Shown piece by piece: positions 1-12,000 of a stretch of DNA of 40,511 nt. The stretch covers positions 163,559-204,069 of the forward strand of contig BFEA01000135.1 in NCBI GenBank assembly GCA_003427395.1, written 5' to 3'. The first letter of the stretch is position 1. Each line of letters begins with the position of its first letter. Position numbers and translations under genes: made by a program. The notes below the pieces were generated by a model. The model had not been told where the DNA came from and searched no databases. It was given only the letters and a program-made list of their open reading frames with translations. Origin of the DNA: Chara braunii. Its lineage: Eukaryota; Streptophyta; Charophyceae; Charales; Characeae.

Positions 1-1177
1 TAAAAAAAAAAAAAAAAAAAAAAAAAATTGTTGGGATGGTGAAATTATCGTCGTGCCGAATCGGTGCGTTTTCCATTTTTGCCACTCTGCCAGCTATCGA
101 CCAACGGAAAAGTACCCCAACTTCGGTGATTTTTCACGTTGAGACCAATTCGAAACAAAAACTGAAAATTGGTGTTCCAATATATTACGTCGTGAGTTTT
201 TCAGGAAAAATATCATAAATAAATAAATAAATAAATAAATAAATTTAGGTAGTGAAATGACTGTCGCACCGATTTGGCCCATTTTTTATTTTTGCCATTG
301 AGTTAGTTCTCCACACGGCCCTACTGGTAGCCCTCATTGGTGTCTGCTCCCGGTCCCCCCGATTTTTCAACGTTGGGAGGACCGGTGGTTTAATCAAAAA
401 TAGAAAAACTAGTCGGCAAGCATGCCGACTCGCAACATCAATAAGAAATCACAAGAGTTTTTCTATTTTTGCCGACTAGTTTTTGATTCCTGCATGGAGG
501 CTCGCAAGAGTCAGAGTTGCGAAACCTGTACCAGGCTGAAAAGGATAACTGCAATGAGTGCAATCAATAAAGTTATTTTCCTAGGGATAGGCAGCCTAGG
601 TCCAACAGGGGAGAATGCGAAAGGACACATTGCAGGCACAAAGGCATTGCCTGTTATGTTTCAACTTCTTGTTTTCTGGCGCCCTGCTATAGAGGAACCG
701 GTGCGAGGGGTAGAGTGCGAGCAATCGTTGGGGACCAGACCCCAGTGGTGGTGCTCTGTTGCATAGAAAGAGGGGTCTTGGTTGAGAAAATGGCCAGCTG
801 AATGTTAGTTCAGCAAAACAATTGCACCGATGGGCCCGGCCCTCCCTCAAGAAGATAGACCCGACTAGATCCCTCGTCAGGAAATGGTTCCTCATGGTTT
901 GCTAGACGGATACTCCTCACGGCCGAGTGCACATGGGAAGCACGAGGAGCCCGACTTAGGCAAGGTCACCTGCTGAGCAGAACGGAGAGATTGGAGGTGG
1001 AGAAGTGGGCGTTTGAAACGGTTTCAGCGCAACAAGAACAAGAATAAAACAAGGGTGGTCAAGTTGTAGATCGGACGGCCTTCCACAGGCAACCGGCTCC
1101 CTGCAGTAATCTCCGCCGGTTCGTTGCACCCGCAATCGGCTCTCCGCAGGTGGCAAAGAGTCCAATTCAAGCTCTTA
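1..1177. other. Intergenic start of window
   Basis: I see no credible gene here. It holds a poly-A run at 2-27, an (AAAT)n microsatellite at about 217-245, and an imperfect fold-back at about 393-490. In the fold-back, an AATCAAAAA and CTAGTCGGCA block recurs inverted, which may be the ends of a small unclassified transposon. The short open frames here resemble no family I know. Confidence 0.5.
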
Positions 1178-1602
1178 GGGCCTGATCCCACCACTACACT
1201 ACAGCCCAGTTACACTGTAGTTTTTGGATCCCACCACTTTCCGAAGTCGTCGCGGCCGCCGAAATATTTTGCCCTACTTTCATTTGTGTGTGTCATGGCA
1301 GCACGTCCGCGAAGCGTGCAAGAGTAGTTGCTACAATTTTTGTGTGGACCGTGAAGGCATCTCTGCAGCGAAAAAGAGGGAGCATTTTTTTTTTTTTTTT
1401 TTTTCCTCTTTCGTCCGTTTGCAGCATTTCTATTGGTTGCCCTCTGCAACAGCCCACAAAGAACCGCCGCGGGTTCAGGAAAAGCACCGAAGAAGTTGCC
1501 CTGGTGGGATCCAATTTTTCTTTTTTGTCCCGCCACGGCCGCTGACATCTTTGTAGTGCTTTTTGGCGACTACACTCGTAGTGTAGTGGTGCGATCAGAC
1601 CC
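1178..1602. mobile_element. PIF/Harbinger-like MITE, 425 bp
   Basis: The element is bounded by terminal inverted repeats of about 24 bp. The left end starts GGGCCTGATCCCACCACTAC; the right end, reverse-complemented, starts GGGTCTGATCGCACCACTAC. It is flanked on both sides by TTA (1175-1177 and 1603-1605). A 3-bp TWA target duplication with GG-starting ends is the PIF/Harbinger (Tourist) signature. The interior has an 18-T run near 1386 and no transposase, so it is non-autonomous. The classification rests on ends and target site only. Confidence 0.75.
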
Positions 1603-1605
1603 TTA

Positions 1606-2639
1606 GGGACTTTCACGGCAGGCCCCTCCCGTGGCCACCGGTTCATGCTGAGAAGGCACGCACATGGTCGTTGGGCCACGAGGTCCGTGCCATGCCAGCT
1701 TAGCAGAGGGGAGCCAATTGGGCCTGTCTTTCGCACTACCGGCAGAAGGGGTGGCACAGCCGGAAGTAGCAGCAAGCATAGCGCCGGCGCAGTGGCAAAA
1801 AAATAAATAAATCCTCGTCCCGCATGTTGTACCTGTTAGTAAGCAGACCGTGTGCTCAAACTCACCCGTGATCTACTGAACTGAAAAATGAAACCTTCAT
1901 TTACCCAGTCCGTGCACGGAATGGAGAATTGTGCAAAAAAAGAGCTCGTGAGCTCGCATCCAAATCCTATTGACACATTTACACTGAAGAAATAAGCCTA
2001 CCGTAACGGCGCCCTGGCTCTTTGACGATGTCTTGGAGCCCATTTGCTGAAACTGCGTTTGCCTTGTTGAATCAGAACCGCCGTCACACCGACTGGCCTA
2101 CTGGCAGCTCATTTGGTACACACACATGACATGATTCGTTTACAGACCCGTGCTATAACCCAGGTGAAATACACTACCTTAGTTGAAATTCTTTTGATTA
2201 CCTGGGGCCGGTCCGCTCCGCGATGAGATCTCAAGGCCGCCGTCACCGTCGGTGGGTCCAGGACCGCACTGCTGGATGTGGGCCCGAGCCACACTCAGGT
2301 GTAAGCCGTTCCTAGAGTGCATCCAACGGTCAGGAGCGGGTTAACGCATCGTGGTGCAGTTTGGACCGTCCATTTTGCTCCATAATTGACCGTCCTGGTG
2401 GGACCACCACGGTCTTGGTGCACAGTTGCGGTGGTTCATTTCGGTGCTCGAAATCTCGTGGCGCGGTGCTCGAGCACAATCTGTTCCCGCCGCCACCGTG
2501 GTCCCTTCCCTCACCCCTACACCGCGGCAGGCGAACAAGCGGGGCCGACATTTTGATGCAGAAGGGCGACCTTCCTGTTGCGTCTTTACTAAGGCTGTAT
2601 TTTCACTTGTTAGATACCTCGTGCACACGCCATCGACTG
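1606..2639. other. Intergenic, upstream of the PTB gene
   Basis: No gene, RNA or transposon is recognised. There is a short (AAAT)n tract near 1797-1812. The region is GC-moderate and may contain distal promoter sequence of the downstream gene, but I cannot point to a TATA box or a named element. Confidence 0.4.
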
Positions 2640-2974
2640 CGGAGCCCAGGTGGTTGTTCTCTCCACCCCCCTCTCTCTCTCTCTCTTTCTCTCTCTATCT
2701 CTCTCTTTCTCTGCTTCTGTTTCTTGTCTCCTTCGCGAAGCTCTTAGTGCTCTTTCCTCTTCTTTCTCTTCCCTTCGTCGTCTCTCTTGCTCTTTCTCTA
2801 TTCCGTTGCCATCTCTCCTCTGCGTCTAATATTTCCCGCCGTTTTCAGGGAGGGAGGAGTGAGGTTCATTTCTCGTCGGCGGCGCGAGCGAGCGAGCGAG
2901 CTAGCAGAGCCTGTTCGCCGTGCCGTTCTGCGGTGCTCAACGCAAGTCTTGTTGGCGCTTCTTTCTCTGTCAAA
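2640..2974 (+). promoter_or_regulatory. CT-rich promoter/5' leader of PTB gene
   Basis: A pyrimidine-rich stretch, mostly CTCTCT and TTTCTC, runs from about 2667 to 2815, followed by a short GAGC repeat (2885-2903) and the PTB start codon at 2975. Plant core promoters often carry such a Y patch near the start site. CU-rich tracts are also the known binding target of PTB proteins, so if transcribed this leader could be bound by the protein it encodes. The transcription start is not visible from sequence, so the promoter/UTR boundary is inferred. Confidence 0.5.
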
Positions 2975-3031
2975 ATGACTGAGCCGTCGAAGGTCATCCA
3001 TGTGCGCAACGTCGGCCCCGAGATCAGCGAG
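2975..3031 (+). CDS. PTB3-like: PTB exon 1 (residues 1-19)
   Basis: Encodes MTEPSKVIHVRNVGPEISE, the N-terminus and RNP2 strand of RRM1. It ends at phase 0 before a weak GTTGGT donor. Intron 1 is 1635 bp. The frame is open upstream to an ATG at 2426, but homology begins at 2975. Confidence 0.93.
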
Positions 3032-6000
3032 GTTGGTGTTCTCTACAGGAATCAGGCATATTGTTACCCTAAGTTTTGCAGAACGTTGTGCTAATGATAC
3101 TGTCGCTATGATGAGGCTAGACCTCGTTCCTGAAGTACAGTAGCGGGGGATGTCGAAAGCTCTCAATGTGTGCGTGGTTGCTGTTTCCTCCCGTGCTGAT
3201 TAACGAAGGTAGTCGGTTGGTTTGATTAGTTTTGTGGCCATAGCTCGCAGTATTGTCGACGAAAGCTCTCGATGTGTCCTCCCCGCGGCGTTTGTTCAGT
3301 GTGGGTCACAATCGTTTACAATGTGGAGCAGTGAGTCTCCGACGTGGTGTATATGAGTGCCGCCCGGGTTTTGTATGCGTCTATGTTAATGTTGTTGTAT
3401 ATCTGGTGGTTGGTGTGCTCTTTAGTATTACCGGTTGTGGCGATATGTTTCTGGCTGCGGTGATGTGCGGGTTTGGGTTTTTGTGTGACCATCTCACAAA
3501 CCGTTTTGCGGCCAAGGACTCTGCAGAGTCCTGGGAATAGAGGTCCATATGTGTTAGGAATCCTAGAACTCGTTAGGAGAATACGAGTGTGGCTGTGCCT
3601 GTTTTGGAACGTGTCGGGAAATTTCTTGCGGGAGATTCGATTGGGATGTAATCGTGGGGTACAGCTGCCGTGTTTGAGGGTTTTGAAGAGTGGAAAGTAC
3701 AAGTTAGCAATGTCCAGCGAGAGAATGATAACTTTTCAGCGTTCAGAGGATTGTGTTCTCAGCGTGGTACCTGTGGCACCATTGAAACCGTGCAGTCAGA
3801 AAATCTTGTCCGGCGATGCAATGATGTAATGTTGAGTGATGGTTGTTTACCTTTCCACTGCATCATAGCCGTCTTCTTTTCGTCTGTTGGTGGTGTTAGG
3901 AAATTGTTGGTGCTTAGGGTGATAGCGAATCACGATGCATTGATACACTGTTGATTAATGGGTGTTTTCTCTTTTTACTGTGGGAAAGCCTCTGTTTTCG
4001 TATGTTGTTTTCGAGGTGGCCAGGAGTTGTCGGTGTACAGGTTGTCAGGAAGCATTCTGTTTCGGTTTGATTCGGAAGATTTCCGAGATCATGAAGTGGG
4101 CATGTCTAAGCGGTCTCTGTCGTCGGACTACGCTTCTTCCCTCGAATAGAACCGTACGGTGATTTCGTCTGAAATTCGGGCAACTTTCAGTCCAGATGTG
4201 TATTACTTATCGTACGTTCTATTCGGGGGAAGATTATAGTTGTTCACAGTGCTGTTTTCGTTGCTGCTTTTGGCTCTCGATCAGGGTCTTCTGGAAGCTT
4301 TCACTCTCCACCTCAACAGGGTCCTCCGTTTTAGATGACCAATAGAAGGATAATTTAGCGGACAACGTATGGCCCCCCCGCTAACGCATTCCTACATTTT
4401 TCGGATATGTCGAGTGGTTAAGTGCTGAGTTTGAAGTTGTATGTCGTTAGTGTTCTGCACTCTCGATTTATATTTGACGTAATGCTTCAATTTGTCTTTT
4501 CTGCAGGGAGATCTCTTATACAACTTGCGCAAACCATTCGCATGGCATTGTAATTCGATCCTACTGTCTCCGGATATGTCAAGTGTTCTGCTGAGTGTGA
4601 AATTCTGTAGTTAGTTCTTCACTGTAGAATTATGTTTGACGCAATGGTCGAATGTTTTGTCTGCAGGGAGATCTCTCACAGCTTGCGCAAACCTTCGGTG
4701 TGGTTCAGAAGGTGGTCATGTTGAGGGCGAAGAATCAGGTATGCGTTTTCTGTTGAACTTCGTTTCCCTACTTTTCTGAGCTAATAACGTGAATGTGAAT
4801 GAAATCTCTGTTAGGGTGTTTTCCCCTGGAATAACTGAATTTATTTTGTGAAGTGAGTGGTCAGGCTGTATTGTAGACGATCATCGGTGTGTTATTGGTA
4901 AAGGAACTGTTAACCTCGTCGCTTGTGTTTTTGATGCACGAATGTGGTTGGTTTTAACTCCATGGGAAGGTAGATCTGTTGCTTTGATGAATTAGCTCCG
5001 ACAAAGTGTTTTGTAGTCTGGCCGGGGGACGATGGTCTTGAGGCGTTCTGTTGCTGTTTCACATTGTGAGTAGTTCCTTCGAGTTTAACGAGATACAGGT
5101 GTGTAGTTGGGACTCATAGTTTAGGGTAGTTTAGTTCAGAATAGATTCTTATCTAATCTTGAAGTCAGTTCTCAATGTCGGAACGCGTGGAAATGTCATC
5201 GGAGATCGTTGGCTGTGAGCATTTTTATGGTTTTGGGACTTCAGTTCATACTCGCTTTCCCTTTGCGTAATGTCTGAGAACTTGCCCTCATCTATCTACT
5301 TGTTCGATGTATAAAAACGGCGTTCGTTATCTGGAGCCGTCGTCATTTTCTGTAGGCTGATTCCTAAGACGTGAAGGTCACTATGGCACCAACAATAGAT
5401 GTGGGAACACTCTAGGCCTCCCTATTGTCCTGGTTTTCTCGTAATCCGAGGTCTGTAGTCTAAAGTTCTCAAGACGGGCGTCTGCTCAGGTGCGTCATGT
5501 AATGAATGTGTAGGAGGCTAATAATTGAATGCCAGTGTTTCCTACACTGTGGGGCGTCCGCTCTCCTCTACCGTGCTTTCCGCATATTTCTCTAAGACGA
5601 GCGTCATTTGCATTCAGACCTTGCAAGGCAGCTAGTTAATGGTGGTTGGTATCTTGCTAACGCTTACCGTGCTTTTGTAAAGCCGTTACTTATTTACCAG
5701 ACGTTGTTTATCCCTAGGATCGAAGTTTTGAACCCTAGATTCTCCTACATTTCTAATCGTCGCTGCTCTCCATTCACTAACGGTCGGACCCCGAGATTGG
5801 CGGTCGCTCTCTCTGATTAACGGTCGCTTTGTGGTTATCGGTCTTTCATTTTTAACGTTCGATGTTAAGACTGTTTTCGCAGCCTTCAGGGTCGCCTTCT
5901 CTCTTGACTGCCCTCGTCTGGTTTGTGTGCTGACTGTCGGACTCTGTCAATAATTGCGGCTTGGTATTGCGGTCTCCCTAGTCTTCACCGGTGATAACGT

Positions 6001-9000
6001 ACCGTCATTATAGCTGTATTTGGGGCAACTTCGCGTCTAGATACAGTTAATGACCGTACGTTGTATTCGGGTGAAGACTAGTCGGTGAACTTCCTCGTGA
6101 TTCGGTCATTGAAGGGTGCCTATACTCGATGTCATGATTGGTTGGTTGGCGGGTTTCTCTTTAATATTCCTACCCGCAGCTTCGAGCTCTCTCTCTCCAG
6201 CTTGTCGTTTCGTCGTTGATTCTCGATGATTACCCCTTTCCGGTTCAGTCTCTGCTTTCCATCGTATCCTCTGGACTCCGTTCTCGCCGCGTGTCTTCCG
6301 TCCGATGTCGTTCTTTCCTTGCCTTTGCTTTCCGCCTCGGCACTCCCTTCCCCCCGTTTCAACTCTCATCTGCCTGCTGATAGGTACCCTTTTAAGGTTT
6401 ACGCTATCGCACCAGTGTTGCTCTCTCCATCTATGCACCGTTTACTTACGTCAACCGTCTACTCTTTACTGCACTGTTCTTTCTCCCTATAGAGTTCTCT
6501 ATCGCTCGACGGTCGGTCCTCTTCCCGTTCCGCGCAATCTTTTACTCGATGGTTGTTCTCGCCTTACCGTTGCTTTCCGCCTCTTCTCTCGCTTCAGGTC
6601 CCATCCCCCTTTCGACAGGCCCATCTCCCTGTCGATAGGCCCATTTTCCTGTCGACAGGCGCTTACCCGTTACATGGTCGACCCTTTCGCCCCCTAGTTG
6701 CTCTCTCCATCTATGTTGTTTACTCCTGTCAACCTCTTGCTTTTTACTGCACTGTTCTCTCCACACTTTATCGCTCGACGGTCGGTCCTCTCCCCGTTCT
6801 GCACAACATTTTGCTGGACGGTCCACGTTTTTCCCGCTCAATTCATTACGACGATGAGAGTTGATGGTAGCTCTCTGCAGATATTCCCTCTTATCTGTTA
6901 CGTTAGTTTGATTGTCGTTGTACTCGTTAAACCTCACCGTCTCCCTCCCGACGACTGCTCATATCGGTCGACGGCTATCGTCTTCACCCGAATATAACGC
7001 CCGGTTATTATAGCTGTATCTGGACTGAAACGTGCACCAAATACGGCTATAATGACCGGGCGTTCTATTCGGGTGAGGACGGTAGGCTCTAGAACTTGAC
7101 GGTCATGACCTACCTTTTAAGGTTGCGTGTTCCATGTCTGTTGTTGTACCACCCCCATTTTTCCTTCCGTGGACGGTCGCTGTATATCCGCTGATGGATG
7201 ACGATTGTCATGCGCGGTCAGTCCCGTGAGTTCGGATTGACATAGGACCCTTTCGTGGCGAGTCGGTCTATGAAGTGTACTCTCTCGTCTCCCTGCCTGT
7301 CTTTTCACGTGGAGGGAGATATCTGTCTGTAAGAAGAAGCGGGACTTGGATTCAGCTCCTCTTGTTCGGGGTTAAGTGTGTTTTTTTCGGCTCCATGCGA
7401 GTTTCTCTTAGGAGTTACCTCTATCGTGTTGTGTGGACGGCCAGTTTTATTCCATCGTAACTGGTTGGGTTTTTCGGGGTATGTATTCTTACCTTGCTTT
7501 GCGATTGTTTGTAAGCATGCGTTTGATCTGGCAATTGTTTGCTGCGGGAACTAAAGTTTTTCTGTTTTTTCAACCTCGTGTTGAAGCTTGTACATGTTGT
7601 TGGTTTGGGTCGCCACGTCTTGTTTTCCAATTGTCGTTCCTGTTCTTTTGACTCTTGAGTACCGATGTTTCTGTTTCTTGCAGGCCCTCCTCCAGATGCA
7701 GGATTTACCTTCCTCTATCCAGATGATGCAGTACTACACGGGCGTCCAACCTAACATCAGGTGAGTGGACGTAAGATTTAGTTATGTATAAACTGCTACC
7801 GTCTTCAACCGAGTCGAACGCCCTGTCACCGTCCCTGTAATGATCGGGCGTTCTATTCGAGTGAAGATGTAGTTGGTTGACTCTGTTGCTGGAATTTATA
7901 TTGTGACGAACTTTTTTCTGTAACCTGCTACTTGGTCAGTGGATTGGTGTTTGTATCTATATTTGCTGACGTTTTGGCTGTCATGTGTACATGTTTAGTC
8001 GCTTTTTTAACTGTTCCGAATGGATTTGATATCCGAAAACGATGCGGATGTGGTATCGGCTGTTGACATAGACAGTAATAGCTGGTCTGAATTCTGTGTT
8101 CGAACGTTTTCAGTGCTTTTTGCAGTTAAGTATCGTATAGTGCAGTGGCTCTGGTTGTGCGTTCAGTTTTGGGGCACAGATTGTGTGGTTAGGCTTTGTG
8201 ATTGTCTAAGTTAACCGATCAAATGGTCGTTTTTGCAGTGGAGGGAATGTGTACGAGCAGGTCTGAACTGTGATCGAACGTTTTCAGTGTTTGTTAACGT
8301 TTTGTGCTTGTCGCAGTTTTGTGTCTTATAGTTAAGTTATCGTATAGTGCGGTGCCGCTGGTTGTGCCTTCAGTTTTGGGGCACAGATTGTGTGGTCAGG
8401 CTTTGTTATTGCCCGAGTTAACCGATCAAATGGTCGTTTTTGCAGGGGACGGAATGTGTACATGCAGTTCTCGTCTCACCAAGAATTGACAACCGATTCA
8501 GGCGCCGGTGGTAGACGCTCGTCGGACCAGGTCAGTGATTTCGTCTTTGAACGAATATCATGATGGCTATGCGTGTCCGCACCCTAATTCACGCTGGCCG
8601 GTGTTGCAAAAGCTTTTCGTCTAAATGAGAAGAGTTTAAGAATAATAATTCTCCAACGATTGATGTGGTGATGGCATTCTTCTTGCTGAAATTATTTGTC
8701 GTGGATGTAAGTTTGACTTGCTGTGGGCAATGAATTGATTTGTATGACTAATGCTGGATTGGAATTCTGGTCTATCAGCAGCGTCGTTTAAGAGATTCTT
8801 TGTCGTTGCTTTTCCGGCGTTTAATTTGCCAGATTCCCGGCATAACCATGTCGGTGAAGTTTTTGTGATTTTGTATGAATTGTGGTGTGAGCCTCTTAGG
8901 TTACGTATTGTTGATGCACGTCATGGTGATTAGATTTTCTTGTTGTAAGTGTATTCCGCGGAAGAGTCTCGTAATGACTGGTCGAGTGTGGCTTTTTGTA

Positions 9001-12000
9001 ATTGTCCCCGAACATTGCTAGCAACCTGCAATGTCAACATTGGGAGCGTTGATGATCTCAGGAATGTCCGTTTTTGAGATTCCTCCACGTCGTCGCCCGC
9101 TTTCGTATTTTTGCAGCGTTGTGTCCGGTTTTACCTAGTTCAGCTCATCGTCCGCTTTTGCAAGTGGCCATTGTTCTGAACGCCTCAGTGGGTGAATTCA
9201 TTCATGTATGGCAGTGTTGAATCTCGATCGAGTAATATCTTTAGTAATGTCGAGTACTAGTGCTTTTCTGACCTTTCTGGCTTTTTCAATCTGGATTTCA
9301 ATCTCTGTGGCTGTTGTAATCTGGATGTCAATCTCAGCTATTCATGCTCTTCTGTGACATTTTGCGGACCTGGATTTCTTTTTCCTGATCGTCTTGATGA
9401 TGCTATTACTCACATCTTGTCTAAGTTTCTCGTCTTGTAGTCTTGTCTTGGATGTTGCTTACTTACAGCTTGTCTATTTTCTCGTCCTGTAAGGCGGCGA
9501 GAGTGTGTTGCCGTTTCGCAAAGTGATGAAGCGCTTCTTTTGTCGAGATTTATGGAATGGTCCAAATTTGCTTCAGTTTCTTTACTCTGAACGGTGTTGT
9601 CTTCTTCTACTCTGTGTCTTCTCTGCTGCTGTCTTTTCCCCAGGAGCAACAGCCTAATCGTATTCTTCTTATAACCATCCACAATCCGCTCTATCCTATC
9701 ACCGTGGATGTGCTCCATCAAGTGTTTTCCCCTCATGGCTATGTCGAGAAGATCGTCTGCTTCCAGAAATCAGCTGGTCAGCCTCTTTTCTCATCTCTTT
9801 TCTTTTGTATCGATTTTCCTTAGTTTCTTTGCTTCTAGCGAGGTAGGCGTGTCTTCTCTTCCAACTCTCTATTCACCTTTCGAACTCTTTACTCTCTCGA
9901 CCCCCTTCCCCCCCTCTCCCTCCCCCAATCACCCTGTTGGGCTGCTTTCGCGCCGTGAATTGGTCTTGTACTCGGTTTCTTTCGTTCATTTTTGTTTTCT
10001 TAGGTCCACTAAATTCTGGATGTCCTGTAGCGCTCAGAAAGCACAAAAGGCATCGCGTTTCTGTGTTTCTTAACGTTCTCTATTCTCGGGCTGCAAGTTG
10101 ACCCTAAATGTTTCTTGGCTCTGTGGATTAAAATCGAAGATTCTGTTCGAGGTTCTGAGTTTTTCCTTATATTCCCTCGAGTCTTGAGTGAGTCTTGTTC
10201 TGAGTGTCTCAGTAGCGACCGCGAACCGGTTGGTCGCTTGTATGAGGTGAATAGTGGTCTGTTGCATTTCTTTGCTGCGTTTTCTTTAGCTGAATGGTCG
10301 ACGATGCACGATGCGCAGACCACATTTATGCATGTGAAAGGGATGGTCATTTCTTGCTGGGGATTAAAGATATTTCTTGCGTCGCTTCCTGTTTGATCAG
10401 TAGTTGGTTGTCCGTCACAGAAACTGGGAGGGGGAGACATGGTCACCTTATATTCAGAGGGGTCTCGTGTTAACGATCTCTAAATTTTAGGTAATACGAA
10501 GTTTACGTGATTATTTGGAGTATCTCTATATCCGCCCGGTCCGGTACGGCGAACAAAGCACGTCGGTCTTCTCGCTGTGTTTGCTCGATATGAATGGTCG
10601 ACTATGGACGAGTATGTATATTGTGTATGGATGAAACGTAATCGATTGCGTCTCTCTGTTGATTGGTCAATAGGTGGGTCTTATTTGATCGTGCTCGTCT
10701 GAGAAGATTTGCCTGAGGAAATCAAATCGGAGGCGGAATCGATGTCATGTTTTACGATTTCTCACTTCTATGAACTGGCAAATTTAGAGGATCAATTGGA
10801 GTACTTTTACAGGTCTGGAAGGCGAACAAAATTTCCTTAAATCGAACGAAAGGATTCTTATACGTCCGTAAATCGAACAAAAGTGTCCTTCCGCAAATCG
10901 AACAACAGTATCGTTATAGGTCCGTAAATCGAACAGAACTGTCCTTGTAGGTCCGCACTTCGAAACGAAGAGTCCTTTAGGTCTTCAAGTCGAACAGTAT
11001 ACTTTTAGATCTGTCCGCAAATCGAAAAAATGTGTCGTTAGTGTACTCTTAGATCGTAAATCGAACGGAACATCCTTAAGGCGAACAAAGCATCCTTACA
11101 GGTCCTTATGACGAAAAGCAATGCAGCAATGCTTCTGGTCAATGTATGACCAGTTCGTATTCAGATTAGACGATCTCTATGTACTGGGCGCCCGTAAGCC
11201 TCGACGTTACGCTGGTGGGCTGCTGATTCTCTTCTCCTTGATGTAAGCGTTATCCTTTCGTCGCTTCTTATGGTCGAGTGTATCTTTTCTATTGGAGATT
11301 GGCAACCGGAAAAAGTGGAGTGGGTTTATGGGCAAGGCGTGTTTCTATCACTAGCATTGTAGGTCGGGAGTTCTGTTCGACGGATCTTTTTGTACGGTAT
11401 TTGCAATGGCATCAGAGATCTGTAATTCCATAGGGTCACGTGTAATGTTAATCTAGGTCGCTGAAGTTATTGTGCAAGGGTTATGTAGTTCAGGTTGCGT
11501 ACGGCTACTCGATAGGAAAGTTAATTTTAGGAAAGTTCTATGTAGTTTAGGTTGCGTACGGCTACTTGATGAGAAAGTGAATTTTAGCCAAGTTCTTCGA
11601 GTTCTCGTTCCTATTGCGCTTACTGGTGTCTTTCGTCTGGGGGTCTTCTCCTTTGGAAGGTTCTTGTCTTGGCCTGAAGTAATGTGTCACATCAGATCAT
11701 AATAGAATGTGGGGGATCCTCCCGTCGCGGCGTTGTGATATCTCAATGCTTTATGGACTCGAGAAGATTGAACTGCAAGCTTTATGAAATTCAAATGATT
11801 GATCGTGAAAGTGATTGTGATTTTTCGGTCTGTGTTCATAAATCACTATCGCTTGTTGGGAACCGGTTTTGACTGTAGAGGGAATCTTTTGTCGACTCGA
11901 TTTTAAGCTTGGGCTGGGAGTAGACGTGTAAGAGAACATAACACGAGGCCTGTGGATCTCATTCGGATCGCGGAGAACGGCACACAGGTCGTTTTGCTTC

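Noticed and set aside
1210-1775. Overlapping open frames of 110-160 codons on both strands
   Set aside because: They lie mostly inside the MITE and its poly-T interior, with no recognisable protein.
2426-2974. In-frame upstream extension of PTB exon 1 to ATG 2426
   Set aside because: The translation is CT-repeat derived (S and L runs), while PTB homology starts exactly at the ATG at 2975.
6106-6937. Several overlapping open frames of about 100-130 codons in PTB intron 2
   Set aside because: Their composition follows CT-rich intron repeats; they fall between two firm PTB exons on both strands.
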